Part shown: positions 8,508-17,032 of the stretch, one piece after another
Position numbering within the stretch: the first letter of the stretch is position 1
Layout: each line of letters starts with the position of its first letter
NCBI RefSeq assembly: GCF_000308775.1
Contig: NZ_BAGJ01000089.1
Coordinates: 27,900-91,899 of the forward strand
From: Nocardia testacea NBRC 100365
GTDB taxonomy: Bacteria; Actinomycetota; Actinomycetes; Mycobacteriales; Mycobacteriaceae
DNA: 64,000 nt
Direction of reading: 5' to 3'
Position numbers and translations under genes: made by a program
Notes under the pieces: model-generated
Databases searched by the model: none
The model's input: only the letters and a program-made list of their open reading frames with translations
What the model was told of the DNA's origin: nothing

Positions 8508-9155
8508 GTGGTCGAGTCGAATGCAGCGGGCTTCGCCGGAATCGGATTCGTGCTCACCGCAGTGGCGGTCAACGTCGTCTACCTGCGTGCGCGACTGCCG
8601 TTGCCGATGTCGGGACAGAGCATGGACGAGGTGATGGACGCGCTGGCCGGAGTGGGGGAAGCGTTGAAACGTCCCTCGGTGCTCGCCCCGCTGGCATGGC
8701 TGTGCACCACGGTGTTCGCCGCGGGACTGGCCGCGGCGATGTGGGAGTCGCCGGCGGCGCCGACCATGTGGTTGCTGCTGGGATTCGGTGGCGTCCTGAT
8801 GCAGAACGTCGCCTTCGGCTGTGTGGAGGCGCTGCGGTTCGGGATGGCCGCGGCCGCCCGTGACCGTGTTCCGGCATCGGGCCTGTGGGCCCTGCACAAT
8901 GTGTTGTTCGGCTTCAACCAGCTCTTCTTGGCGATCGCGCTGCTGGGTTTCGGTATCGCCGCCGCCGAGACCGGTTTCCTGCCGCCGTGGCAGCAGTGGC
9001 TCGGCTTCGCCGCCGCCGCGCTGCTGTTCTTCGCTTCCTCCGCGAGTTCCCACAATGCCGAGGGGACCAGCCGCCTCGCGCTGATCGGCCTGGTGGGCTG
9101 GCTCGGCTGGATCGGCTGGATCGTGGCCGCCAGCGTCACCCTGCTGGCTCGATAG
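8508..9155 (+). CDS. Integral membrane protein, function unknown
   Basis: A 215-residue protein with about five or six hydrophobic segments, including GIGFVLTAVAVNVVYL near the N-terminus, MWLLLGFGGVLMQNVAF in the middle and LIGLVGWLGWIGWIVAASVTLL at the end. An amphipathic segment with MDEVMDALAGVGEALKRP lies between the first two. The GTG start has GGGAGG eight bases upstream. No catalytic or transport motif is recognised. It is divergent from the TetR gene and shares a probable operator with it, suggesting inducible expression. Confidence 0.75.
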   Translation: MVESNAAGFAGIGFVLTAVAVNVVYLRARLPLPMSGQSMDEVMDALAGVGEALKRPSVLAPLAWLCTTVFAAGLAAAMWESPAAPTMWLLLGFGGVLMQNVAFGCVEALRFGMAAAARDRVPASGLWALHNVLFGFNQLFLAIALLGFGIAAAETGFLPPWQQWLGFAAAALLFFASSASSHNAEGTSRLALIGLVGWLGWIGWIVAASVTLLAR

Positions 9156-9173
9156 CCACCGGATTCCGGCGTG

Positions 9174-10109
9174 CTAGCGTTTGCGCCCCCGTGCCGGTTT
9201 CTTCCCGGAAGTGATCGGTTTCTTCGCGGGACGCGGTCGCTTCCCCGGCGAAGGCTGCTTCCGCGGTTCCGGTTCGATGCGCTTCCCGACGGGGGACCGG
9301 GAGCTGTTCTCCGAGCGGCCGCGCACCACGCCGATGAACTCCTCGACCGGATCGGAGGTCCGGTCCGGCGGCCAGGCCAGGGCGATCTCGGTGTCGTCGG
9401 TGTCGGTCACCGTGCGGTAGACGAGGTCGCGTCGGTGGTGCAGGCGGGCGATCGAATGAGGCACGATGGCGACACCGACGCCGGCGGCCACGAGTTCGAT
9501 GGCGGCCCCGGCCGCGTCGATATCGGCGGTGTCCTGCAGGCGCTCGTTCGCGAGATCGGCCATGCCGACCTCGTCGAACAGCGAAATTTCGTGATCCTTC
9601 GGTACCACGACGACGGGCAGTTCACGGTAGAGCGGAATCGCGTTCATCCCGTCGCGGTCGATCGGCAGGCGGACGAAGCACATGTCGACCCGGCCGTCGC
9701 GCAGCGCCGTCTCCTGGTCGGCCTGAGCGACCGCGACCAGCTCGAGCGGCGTATCCGGAAACCGCCGGCCCCAGATGCGCTCCCATTTGGTGACGGTGAC
9801 GCCGGGCACGAACCCGACCCGCAGGGTGGCGGGGGCAGTGACCGTCGCGCTGTCCGGCTCCTTCTCGGTCCGCGCGATGATCTCACGCGCCTCGCGCAGC
9901 AACTCCTTCCCCGCATCGGTCAGCCGGGTCGGCTGCGCCCCCGGCACGAAGAGCTTCGTGCCGAGCTCGGTCTCCAGGTCGATGACGGTGTGGCTGAGCT
10001 TCTGCCGGGAGATGTGCAATCCCGTCGCGGCGCGTGCGAAGTGCAATTCCTCCGCGACTGCGGCAAACCAGCGCAGGCGCTGCACATCGATCGAGGGGAA
10101 CCGGCTCAT
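9174..10109 (-). CDS. LysR family regulator with basic C-terminal tail
   Basis: A 311-residue LysR-type regulator. The winged helix covers residues ~6-65 (QRLRWFAAVAEELHFARAA, then LHISRQKLSHTVIDLETEL). A periplasmic-binding-protein-like effector domain follows. The last ~50 residues form an unusual Lys/Arg/Pro-rich tail (RPRPAKKPITSGKKPARGR) that would bind DNA or remain disordered. The ATG at 10109 starts the domain correctly. It is divergent from a DUF5997 gene, a pairing I recognise as conserved in many mycobacteria and nocardiae. The effector is unknown. Confidence 0.85.
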   Translation of the reverse strand: MSRFPSIDVQRLRWFAAVAEELHFARAATGLHISRQKLSHTVIDLETELGTKLFVPGAQPTRLTDAGKELLREAREIIARTEKEPDSATVTAPATLRVGFVPGVTVTKWERIWGRRFPDTPLELVAVAQADQETALRDGRVDMCFVRLPIDRDGMNAIPLYRELPVVVVPKDHEISLFDEVGMADLANERLQDTADIDAAGAAIELVAAGVGVAIVPHSIARLHHRRDLVYRTVTDTDDTEIALAWPPDRTSDPVEEFIGVVRGRSENSSRSPVGKRIEPEPRKQPSPGKRPRPAKKPITSGKKPARGRKR

Positions 10110-10170
10110 ACCCGCAAGCGTATGGCACCGCGGAGTCCGGACCTGCCCGGCGGCCCGATACGCTGTTCCG

Positions 10171-10581
10171 GTGAGCCAGGACAGGAAACCGCAGACGATG
10201 AAGCCGCTGACCGCGGCGAACAAGCTCGGCATCTATCTTCCCGCGGCTCCCGAAGAGTTCCGGAACCACCCGATCTCCCGGAGCGAGCTGGACGAGCTCC
10301 GGACGAACCCGCCACAGTGGCTCACCGAGCTGCGCCGCACCGGACCATTCCCGCGTGACATCGTGGCCCGCAAGCTCGGTATCTCCCACAGTGGCCTGAC
10401 GCGGGCCGGGGTGTCCGACGCGCTCACCGCCGACGAGATCGCCGCGTTCCTCGCGGATCCCCCGGAGTGGCTGATCCGTGAACGCGAGAGCTATGCCGCC
10501 GTGCGCGCGGAGGACGAACGGGTCCAGGCCAAGGAGGCCGAACGCCGGGCCGCCACCAACCGGCCGGCCAAGGGCCGCTAG
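10171..10581 (+). CDS. DUF5997 family protein
   Basis: A 136-residue soluble protein matching DUF5997: it contains KPLTAANKLGIYLPAAPEEF followed by SELDELRTNPPQWLTELRRT and a helix-turn-helix-like VARKLGISHSGLTRAGVSDA stretch, ending in a charged helix. Function is unknown. The GTG at 10171 is used because family members carry the short MSQxxKPQTMKP lead; an ATG at 10198 is the alternative. It is divergent from the LysR gene with 61 bases between starts, and the conserved pairing suggests LysR control. Confidence 0.75.
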   Translation: MSQDRKPQTMKPLTAANKLGIYLPAAPEEFRNHPISRSELDELRTNPPQWLTELRRTGPFPRDIVARKLGISHSGLTRAGVSDALTADEIAAFLADPPEWLIRERESYAAVRAEDERVQAKEAERRAATNRPAKGR

Positions 10582-10645
10582 TTGTGCTGAGTCGACCGCA
10601 CTCGCGGTAGTCCCCGCCGGTGTGGGGTGAGGCGCCCCGGCCGGA

Positions 10646-10673
10646 GGCCGCCGGCCACAACAGCCCGGCGGCC
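10646..10673 (+). terminator. Hairpin terminator after DUF5997 gene
   Basis: A 9-bp perfect stem (GGCCGCCGG with CCGGCGGCC) and 10-base loop are followed directly by TTT. It lies between the convergent DUF5997 and PPOX genes and could serve both. Confidence 0.6.
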
Positions 10674-10735
10674 TTTCCGCTCCCTCATCGGTCGGCCGGT
10701 GACGACCTTTTCCGGAGATCTTCCACGCGGCCCGG

Positions 10736-11134
10736 CTACTCGGCGCCGCGACTGGTGAAGTCGAAGGACCCGCCGTCGATGCCCCAGGAGATGACCCGTT
10801 CGGGGTGGATCCGGATGACCGCGCGTTCCTGCGGGGGAAACGGCGGCTCCTCGTCGTCGAGCGCCTCGGCCGTGCCGCGTACCTCGATGCCGCGAATCAC
10901 ATAGGGCTCCAAGGAAACCTGCTGGTCGATCACGAACGATACCCGGCTGCCCGCCTCGACATTGCGGTACTTCCGACTGGTGCGCATGCGCATGCCCCCG
11001 ATGTCGATCGTGCCGTCGGCGTTCACCCGATAGTTGGTCGGGTTGTTCTGCACAACGCCGTCGGGCGATACCGTGGCCAGCCGGCCGATTCCGGCCTCCG
11101 CGAGAAACTTCTGTTCATTGGCGGTGAAGGTCAT
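10736..11134 (-). CDS. PPOX-class F420-dependent oxidoreductase-like protein
   Basis: A 132-residue split-beta-barrel protein of the pyridoxamine-5'-phosphate-oxidase-like superfamily. The N-terminus has FLAEAGIGRLATVSPDGVVQ, the usual start of the actinobacterial F420-dependent PPOX group, and the core has MRMRTSRKYRNVEAGSRVSF and a GIEVRGTAEAL strand. These are small dimeric cytoplasmic proteins binding F420 or FMN; the substrate cannot be named. The length is normal. An array of CTAGC repeats lies 120-180 bases upstream of its start. Confidence 0.8.
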   Translation of the reverse strand: MTFTANEQKFLAEAGIGRLATVSPDGVVQNNPTNYRVNADGTIDIGGMRMRTSRKYRNVEAGSRVSFVIDQQVSLEPYVIRGIEVRGTAEALDDEEPPFPPQERAVIRIHPERVISWGIDGGSFDFTSRGAE

Positions 11135-11252
11135 GTCGGTTACTCCTGGGTGAGTTGTATTCCGGATGTGTCCCCGGTGATTGGCCGGAAGCTGTCGGGT
11201 GCGGGAGGTGCGAGCCCTTGCGTGGGCGCGGAGGTTACCGCATCGACGTTAT

Positions 11253-11315
11253 CTAGCGTTGCTAGGAACTAGCGCAACGTTAACATCGGGGCGCTATCTT
11301 GTCTAGCCTTGCTAG
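11253..11315. promoter_or_regulatory. Cluster of CTAGC inverted repeats
   Basis: Two perfect 5-3-5 inverted repeats, CTAGCGTTGCTAG at 11253-11265 and CTAGCCTTGCTAG at 11303-11315, start exactly 50 bases apart. A third half-site (CTAGCGCAACG, from 11269) follows the first. They lie in the 341-base gap between the PPOX gene start and the upstream TetR gene, which otherwise holds no gene. The pattern fits repressor binding sites for the PPOX promoter. The regulator is unknown; the adjacent TetR has differently sequenced repeats at its own promoter. Confidence 0.55.
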
Positions 11316-11475
11316 ATCTCGGGCTCGGATCCTGCTGGGAACAGCGAGTCGCCCGCCTTCGGTCGAGCGCTTCGTTACCCCTCGGGACCGACTGCGGCAG
11401 CCCGGGTGCGGGAGCGTCACGGGGAGAAGTGGTTCGGAAGCGGGCGCCTCTCGGGGCCGGCTCGCGAGCGCTCTG

Positions 11476-12069
11476 TCAGCGGGGCGCGGGGGTCGCCGCG
11501 GGCGTACCGGTGCCGTGGTTACGGTCGTCGGGTTCGAGGATGCCGATCCCTCTGAGGATGGTCTCGAGCAGTCGTTCGGCCCGTGCGGGAGTCCTATCGC
11601 GCTCCGTGGTCAGTCCGATGCCGGCCACCAGAAGGATGAGGTCGTCGACGGAGGTGTCGTTCCGGACGGTGCCGTGGCGCTTCGCGCGCGAGACCAGGCG
11701 GGTGGCCGTTTCTTCGATGGCTGTCCGGCACTGCGCGCTCTGCTCGGCGCTGCCGGTGAGCGCGGCGGCTCCGAGTCCTTTGTCGGTGCGGGTGTGCAGC
11801 AGTAGCGCGTGTAGCCATCGCGTCAAGGCGGCGTCGGCGTCGGGCAGGGACAGGAGCTCGGCGCCCCCCCCGCAGAGGTTCTCGACGCGTTCTTCCAGCA
11901 CGGCCGCCTGCAGGGATTGCCGGTTCGGGAAGTGCCGGTACAGAGTTCCCGGACCCACCCCCGCGCGGCGGGCGATCTCGTTGAGTGAGGCGTCGGGACC
12001 GGACTCGGCGAACACGGTGGTCGCCGTCCGGATGATCTGGTCGTAGTTGCGCCGCGCGTGTGATCGCAT
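11476..12069 (-). CDS. TetR family regulator
   Basis: A 197-residue regulator with an N-terminal helix-turn-helix: YDQIIRTATTVFAESGPDAS then LNEIARRAGVGPGTLYRHFP, followed by a helical domain with two Arg/Glu-rich helices typical of the AcrR-like group. The start is set at ATG 12069 because AGAGG lies five bases upstream; ATG 12102 lacks a site and would start inside the operator. It is divergent from the LLM oxidoreductase gene, with two matching palindromes between them, so control of that enzyme is likely. Confidence 0.85.
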   Translation of the reverse strand: MRSHARRNYDQIIRTATTVFAESGPDASLNEIARRAGVGPGTLYRHFPNRQSLQAAVLEERVENLCGGGAELLSLPDADAALTRWLHALLLHTRTDKGLGAAALTGSAEQSAQCRTAIEETATRLVSRAKRHGTVRNDTSVDDLILLVAGIGLTTERDRTPARAERLLETILRGIGILEPDDRNHGTGTPAATPAPR

Positions 12070-12087
12070 CCATACCTCTTGTGAAGC

Positions 12088-12134
12088 GGAGAAGTTCTCC
12101 ATATTCTATCCGGGCGGTAACGGAGAGGTTCTCC
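12088..12134. promoter_or_regulatory. Paired GGAGAA/TTCTCC operators
   Basis: GGAGAAGTTCTCC (12088-12100, perfect 6-1-6 palindrome) and GGAGAGGTTCTCC (12122-12134, one mismatch) lie 34 bases apart between the divergent TetR and LLM oxidoreductase genes. The repeated, spaced palindrome strongly suggests a shared operator for both promoters. Confidence 0.7.
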
Positions 12135-12156
12135 GGTACGCGTTACGGAGGATCGG

Positions 12157-13083
12157 ATGAAACAGCAGGACCCAGGCGTCGTCGGAATCTGGACATGGTC
12201 CTTCGACCGGCAGCCGGCGCCGGCGGTACGCGACGCCGCCGCGGAAATCGAGGAACTGGGCTTCGGGGCGCTCTGGTTCGGCGAAGGGCTCGGCCGGGAC
12301 ACCGTCGGACAGGCATGGCTGTTGCTGTCGGCCACGCGGCGGATCGTGGTGGCATCGGGCATCGCGAATGTCGCGCTGCGGGACCCGATCTCGATGGCGA
12401 CAGCCGAGCGGGCCCTCGGTGAGGCGTTCCCCGGTCGTTATCTCCTGGGGCTCGGTGGGCATCGGGTCGGGGGCCGCCCGGTCGACGCGGGGGGATTCAC
12501 TATTCCCTCCGGTGGCCGGCCCCTGGCGCTGCTGAGTGGGTATCTGGACGCGATGGACGCGGTGCCCGCCCACGGGCCGGTCCCGGACCCGCCGGTTCGG
12601 CGGGTGCTGGGAGCTCTGGGGCCGAAAATGCTGGCCTTGGCGGCGCAGCGGACCTGGGGAGCGCACCCCTATTTCGTTCCGGTCGAACATACGGCGCGGG
12701 CCCGGGAAGTGCTGGGGCCCGACTCGTTTTTGGGTGTGGAGCAACCGATCGTGTTCGATCCCGATATCGCCCGCGCCCGCGAACTCGCCCGAGCTCATGT
12801 CGCCGCGTACGCATCCGGCGCTCCGCATCAAGCGGCGAATCTGCGCCGGCTGGGTTTCGGTGACGACGATCTCGCCGGTCCCAGCGGCCGGCTGGTCGAC
12901 GCGATCGTGGCCTACGGCGATCTGAACGCGATCGAGGAACGTGTGCGCCGCCATCTGTCCGCGGGTGCGGACCATGTGTGCCTGCAAGTTGTGGGGACCG
13001 CCCCGGCGGCTCTGCCGCTGCGGGAATGGCGCGAACTGTCGGCGATCGTGCCGAGCGTGTCCCACCGCACGTCGGTCTCCTGA
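12157..13083 (+). CDS. F420-dependent LLM-class oxidoreductase (TIGR03620-like)
   Basis: A 308-residue luciferase-like monooxygenase-fold protein. The first strand VGIWTWSFDRQPA and the helix-strand EIEELGFGALWFGEGLGRDT match the TIGR03620 group of actinobacterial F420-dependent enzymes, and GRYLLGLGGHRVGGR is the phosphate-binding part. The C-terminus has DHVCLQVVG. Substrates of this group are generally unknown. The ATG start has GGAGG five bases upstream. Divergent to a TetR gene, with twin operators between, so expression is probably substrate-induced. Confidence 0.85.
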   Translation: MKQQDPGVVGIWTWSFDRQPAPAVRDAAAEIEELGFGALWFGEGLGRDTVGQAWLLLSATRRIVVASGIANVALRDPISMATAERALGEAFPGRYLLGLGGHRVGGRPVDAGGFTIPSGGRPLALLSGYLDAMDAVPAHGPVPDPPVRRVLGALGPKMLALAAQRTWGAHPYFVPVEHTARAREVLGPDSFLGVEQPIVFDPDIARARELARAHVAAYASGAPHQAANLRRLGFGDDDLAGPSGRLVDAIVAYGDLNAIEERVRRHLSAGADHVCLQVVGTAPAALPLREWRELSAIVPSVSHRTSVS

Positions 13084-13666
13084 TCACCGCCCCACCCCGA
13101 CGCGTCATGGGAGCCGGTGTGCCGGTGCGTGCGTCGTGGGCGTGCCAACGACCGAGTGCGACGGATACTTCGATCGGCGACTGCCGCAACAATGTTTCAT
13201 TGCATCGATCGAAGACAGAACGCGAGCGAATCGTTCGACTTCGGCAACCGGACGAACCCGCTACCGCGAGAGCGACAAGCAATCTCCCGGTGGCGATTTC
13301 CTCGATTCGGCGAATTTCCGATCGAGTTCGGTCGGTGATCGGCGCGAGATGTCCTCCATCGGTGGTGTACCGGCTCGGCGAATTCCGGCTCCGGGCGTGG
13401 TCGATGCGGGTTTCGGCGGCCAAGGGCGGTGGTTGCCCGGCATCGGGAATTCCGCTTCGCCGAATTGGACGGTCGACGGCTCCGCGCCGAAGGCCGGCCA
13501 CAGCAGACGCAATCGCCGATTTGTCCGAAAAGCCGGATTGATCCGGTGGAAATGGCCGACTGTGCTTTCTTCGCGTCGGTTTCCGTATCTGCCGAATCTT
13601 GTGTAACACTGAGTCCGCCCTATCGAATGTTGGTAAGGCTTGGTTTGGTTCTCTGCGGGAGTGGAT
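13084..13666. other. 583-base region without a convincing gene
   Basis: Between the LLM enzyme and efeU no open frame on either strand has protein-like composition plus a ribosome binding site. The segment has slightly lower GC content than its neighbours and several GAATTCCG/CGGCGAATT-type short repeats. It should contain the efeUOB promoter near its 3' end (TGTGTAACAC at about 13601-13610 is -10-like). Decayed coding sequence cannot be excluded. Confidence 0.4.
13629..13647 (+). promoter_or_regulatory. Possible half iron-box (IdeR/DtxR-like)
   Basis: GTTGGTAAGGCTTGGTTTG matches the left two-thirds of the IdeR consensus well (about 9 of the first 12 positions) but the right arm poorly. It lies 20 bases upstream of the efeU start, where an iron repressor would act. 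Weak evidence by itself; the iron-uptake context is what makes it worth listing. Confidence 0.3.
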
Positions 13667-14566
13667 GTGGTCGAAAATACGTTCGCTTCCGGTGCGCCGT
13701 CGGTGGCGGCCCAGCTGGTCGGTAGCGGCTTGATCGGTGTCCGTGAAGGCCTCGAGACCGGGATCGTTGTCATGATCCTGGTCGCGTTCCTGGTGAAATC
13801 GCGGCATCATGCCGCGTTGAAGTGGGTGGCTCTCGGAGTCGGCGGTGCGGTCGCGATGGTGGTCGCCATTTTCGCCGGTGTGCACTACGGGACATCCACG
13901 GTGACCGGTGTGGCCGCCGAGCTGATCGCGGGGCTCGCGTCGCTGGCCGCGGTCGTGATCGTCACCTGGATGGTGCTGTGGATGCGGGCGGCCGCGAAGT
14001 CCATCTCGGGGGAGCTGAAGACGGGGATGTCGCGGGCGTTGCGTGGTGGTCCGGTGGCGGTGATGACCCTGGCATTCCTGGCGGTGGGCCGCGAGGGTGT
14101 GGAAACGGCGCTGCTGATGGTCGGCTATGCCGAGAACGCGTCCGGCAGTCAGTGGCCCCTGATCGGGCTCTTGGCCGGTATCGGGGTGGCTGCGGCCGTG
14201 ACGGTGCTGATCTACCTGGGTGCGGTCCGGATCGATTTCACGACATTCTTCAAGTACACCGGGATCCTGTTGATCGTGGTGGCGGCCGGGATCCTCGCCT
14301 ATGGCATTCGCGCACTGCAAACCGCGTCGTGGTTGCCCGGGCTTTCGCGGCACGCCTTCGACATCTCGTCGTGGTTCTCGATGTCGAGTTGGTACGGCAC
14401 CGTGGCCCAGGGCATTTTCAACTTCCGTGCCGACCCCACCGTCCTGCAGGCGGCCGCGTGGGTCGTCTATGTGGCCGTGGTGCTGTGGCTGTTCCTGCGC
14501 ACAGTCCCGGCTGCTCCGGACAGGAAGCTCCCGTCGGCGCAGAATTCGGCGGCATCGCCGCGGTGA
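13667..14566 (+). CDS. efeU: EfeU iron permease (FTR1 family)
   Basis: A 299-residue polytopic membrane protein of the FTR1/EfeU family. Two REGxE iron-binding motifs are present: REGLE in GVREGLETGIVVMIL near residue 27 and REGVE in GREGVETALLM near 145. About seven hydrophobic segments are visible, as in other EfeU proteins. It is the permease of the EfeUOB system for uptake of ferrous or ferric iron. GTG 13667 is chosen because GGGAG lies five bases upstream; GTG 13661 and TTG 13640 are alternatives. It overlaps efeO by four bases (GTGA). Confidence 0.9.
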   Translation: MVENTFASGAPSVAAQLVGSGLIGVREGLETGIVVMILVAFLVKSRHHAALKWVALGVGGAVAMVVAIFAGVHYGTSTVTGVAAELIAGLASLAAVVIVTWMVLWMRAAAKSISGELKTGMSRALRGGPVAVMTLAFLAVGREGVETALLMVGYAENASGSQWPLIGLLAGIGVAAAVTVLIYLGAVRIDFTTFFKYTGILLIVVAAGILAYGIRALQTASWLPGLSRHAFDISSWFSMSSWYGTVAQGIFNFRADPTVLQAAAWVVYVAVVLWLFLRTVPAAPDRKLPSAQNSAASPR

Positions 14567-15717
14567 ACGAAAGGTCCATTTCCGTGCGTAGTTCCCTGTT
14601 CGCGGCTGTCCTGGCGGCGACGGCACCGCTGCTACTCGTCTCGTGTACGGCCAAATCGGGTCCGGCCGCGCAGGACGAGATCGCGGTGACCGCCGGTGAT
14701 TCGTCCTGCGATATCTCCCGCGATTCCGCCGAGACCGGGACAGTGACGTTCCGGATCACCAACAACGGGACCAAGGTCACCGAGTTCTATGTCTACGGTG
14801 CCGGTGATCGGGTGCTCGGGGAGGTCGAGAACATCGGCCCGGGGCTGACCCGGCAGCTGATCGTTTCGGTACCCGATCCCGGGAGCTATTCGACCGCCTG
14901 CAAACCGGGCATGGTCGGCGACGGGATCCGTCACGACTTCACGGTCACCGGCCAGGCACGGCAACGCGACGATTCCGGCAAGCTCGCGGAAGCGGCGGAC
15001 GGGTACAAGCGCTACCTGGTCGGTCAGGTCACCGCCCTGCAGGAAACGGCGAAAACCTTCGTTTCGGCCGTGAAGGCCGGCGACATCGAGGCTGCCAAGA
15101 AGCAGTACCCGGTGACCCGGACCTACTACGAGCGCATCGAACCGGTCGCCGAGAGTTTCCCCGACGATCTGGATCCGCGGCTGGACCTGCGCGAGGCCGA
15201 CCTGGCCGAGGGGGATGTGTGGACGGGGTTCCACCGGCTCGAGAAGGATCTGTGGGTCCGTGGTCCGCAACCGGATACGAATCGGATCGCCGATCAGCTG
15301 CTCGCCGATCTCGACGAACTCGTGGCCGGCGTGAGTGCCCCGGAGTACTCGATCGATCCGGTGCAGGTGGCCGGAGGCGCGCAGACGCTACTCGACGAGA
15401 TCGCGCGTACCAAGATCACCGGTGAGGAGGACATCTTCTCCCATACCGATCTCTGGGATTTCCAGGCCAATGTGGACGGTTCGCAGGCTGCGGTCGCGAG
15501 CGTGCGCCCGATCCTGGACGAGCGCAACGCCGAACTGGGCGTCCTGATCGATCGTCGCTTCACCGAACTCGACGGTGAACTGGCCCAGTACCGGCGTGGC
15601 GACGGCTACGTCGGCTACGACACCGTCGGTGACGCGCAGCGCGGTGCGCTCTCTCGCCGGATCGACGCGCTGTCCGCAGTGGTGAGTCAGGTGCAGGGCG
15701 TTGTCGCCGGATCCTGA
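14563..15717 (+). CDS. efeO: EfeO periplasmic/lipoprotein iron-binding component
   Basis: A 384-residue exported protein with a lipoprotein signal (LLLVSC, lipid Cys at 28). Residues ~35-140 form the EfeO cupredoxin-like domain (DSSCDISRDSAETGTVTFRI; PDPGSYSTACKPGM). Residues ~150-384 form the M75-peptidase-like helical domain with the HxxE motif in FHRLEKDLW. It binds iron outside the membrane and hands it to EfeU. The GTG at 14563 overlaps the efeU stop; GTG 14584 is an alternative start giving a 377-residue form with a tighter signal peptide. It overlaps efeB by 17 bases. Confidence 0.88.
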   Translation: MNERSISVRSSLFAAVLAATAPLLLVSCTAKSGPAAQDEIAVTAGDSSCDISRDSAETGTVTFRITNNGTKVTEFYVYGAGDRVLGEVENIGPGLTRQLIVSVPDPGSYSTACKPGMVGDGIRHDFTVTGQARQRDDSGKLAEAADGYKRYLVGQVTALQETAKTFVSAVKAGDIEAAKKQYPVTRTYYERIEPVAESFPDDLDPRLDLREADLAEGDVWTGFHRLEKDLWVRGPQPDTNRIADQLLADLDELVAGVSAPEYSIDPVQVAGGAQTLLDEIARTKITGEEDIFSHTDLWDFQANVDGSQAAVASVRPILDERNAELGVLIDRRFTELDGELAQYRRGDGYVGYDTVGDAQRGALSRRIDALSAVVSQVQGVVAGS

Positions 15718-16987
15718 ACCGCGGCTGTCCCGGGGCCGCGGCGGTATCACCCGCCGCGGCCTGATCGGGTCGGCCGGTGTCGGAGTCGTCGCGGCGGGGG
15801 CCGGTTCGGTCGCGGGAAGCTTGCTGTCCCGGAGCCGGCCGCCGGCCGTCGACCAGATCGTGCCGTTCCGGGGTGAGCACCAAGCGGGGATCCTCACGGC
15901 GGCGCAGGATCGGTTGCATTTCGCGGCCTTCGATGTACACACCGATTCGCGTGACGAGCTGGTCGATCTACTGCGCACCTGGACCGTGATGGCCGAGCGG
16001 ATGACCGCGGGGCGGGAGGCATTCCCGGACGGCGCGGTCGGCGGGGGCGCCTACAACCCGCCGGCCGATACCGGTGAGGCGTCGGATCTGTCTCCGGCCC
16101 GGCTGACGCTGACGATCGGCTTCGGCCCCTCGCTGTTCACCGATGCCGAGGGCAGGGATCGATTCGGGATCGGCGCACGCCGACCCCGCGCGCTCGCCGA
16201 TCTACCCAGATTCACCGGAGATGCGCTGGACCCGGCTCGCAGCGGTGGCGATATCGCCATCCAGGCCTGCGCCGACGATCCCCAAGTAGCGGTGCACGCG
16301 ATCCGGAATCTGGCGCGCGTCGGCTTCGGAGTGGTTTCGGTGCGGTGGTCGCAGCTGGGCTTCGGTCGCACGTCCTCGACGACGACGAGTCAGGTGACCG
16401 CTCGGAACCTGTTCGGATTCAAGGACGGAACCCGCAACATCAAGGCCGAAGACCGGCACGCCGTCGACGAGTTCGTGTGGGTCGACGAAGCCGACGATCA
16501 GAAGTGGATGGCAGGCGGCTCCTACCTCGTGGCCCGCCGTATCCGGATGCTCATCGAGCCCTGGGACCGCACGAGCCTGCGCGAGCAGGAACGGGTGATA
16601 GGCCGGGCGAAGGGGACCGGCGCACCACTCGGCGGCAGCGACGAGTTCGACGACCTCGATCTGCAGTCGTCGGGCCCCGGCGGACCGCTGATCGATGCCG
16701 ACGCCCATGTCCGCCTGGCCTCCGCCGAAGAACGTGGCGGGATCCGGATCCTGCGCCGCGGCTACAACTTCACCGACGGATCGGACGGCTTCGGTCACCT
16801 CGACGCCGGGCTGTTCTTCATCGCCTACTGTCGCAACCCGAGCACCCAGTTCGTACCGATGCAGAACGCTCTCGCCCGCAACGACGCGCTGAACGAATAC
16901 ATCCAGCACGTCGGTTCGGCGGTATTCGCCTGCCCGGGTGGGCCGAGCGACGGAGAACACTGGGGCGCTCGCCTGTTCGGCGACTAG
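15701..16987 (+). CDS. efeB: EfeB deferrochelatase / Dyp-type peroxidase
   Basis: A 428-residue Tat-exported heme peroxidase. The N-terminus has the twin-arginine motif ITRRGLIGSAG. The Dyp signature GFKDG is in LFGFKDGTRNI, the distal Arg is in ARRIRMLIEPWD and the proximal heme His is in DADAHVRLASAEE. EfeB completes the EfeUOB system, oxidising ferrous iron or freeing iron from heme outside the membrane. The TTG start at 15701 lies within the efeO end; translation is probably coupled. A second Dyp peroxidase, with a copper chaperone, occurs at 49352. Confidence 0.88.
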   Translation: MSPDPEPRLSRGRGGITRRGLIGSAGVGVVAAGAGSVAGSLLSRSRPPAVDQIVPFRGEHQAGILTAAQDRLHFAAFDVHTDSRDELVDLLRTWTVMAERMTAGREAFPDGAVGGGAYNPPADTGEASDLSPARLTLTIGFGPSLFTDAEGRDRFGIGARRPRALADLPRFTGDALDPARSGGDIAIQACADDPQVAVHAIRNLARVGFGVVSVRWSQLGFGRTSSTTTSQVTARNLFGFKDGTRNIKAEDRHAVDEFVWVDEADDQKWMAGGSYLVARRIRMLIEPWDRTSLREQERVIGRAKGTGAPLGGSDEFDDLDLQSSGPGGPLIDADAHVRLASAEERGGIRILRRGYNFTDGSDGFGHLDAGLFFIAYCRNPSTQFVPMQNALARNDALNEYIQHVGSAVFACPGGPSDGEHWGARLFGD

Positions 16988-17032
16988 ACGGAATCGGCCG
17001 CTGAGCTGCGGCGCGCTCGGCCGTGATTCCGT
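16988..17032 (+). terminator. Terminator hairpin after efeB
   Basis: Immediately after the efeB stop, ACGGAATC pairs with GATTCCGT (8 bp) and the stem continues after a two-base bulge with GGCCG/CGGCC. The remaining bases to 17354 hold no gene and must carry the promoter of the two-component operon. Confidence 0.6.

Noticed and set aside
11299..12046. Plus-strand gene opposite the TetR at 11476
   Set aside because: Serine/arginine-rich shadow with no start signal; the minus-strand TetR helix-turn-helix is unmistakable.
12978..13541. Plus-strand gene spanning the 3' end of the LLM gene and the following gap
   Set aside because: It overlaps the LLM enzyme out of frame and has shadow-like composition; no ribosome binding site.
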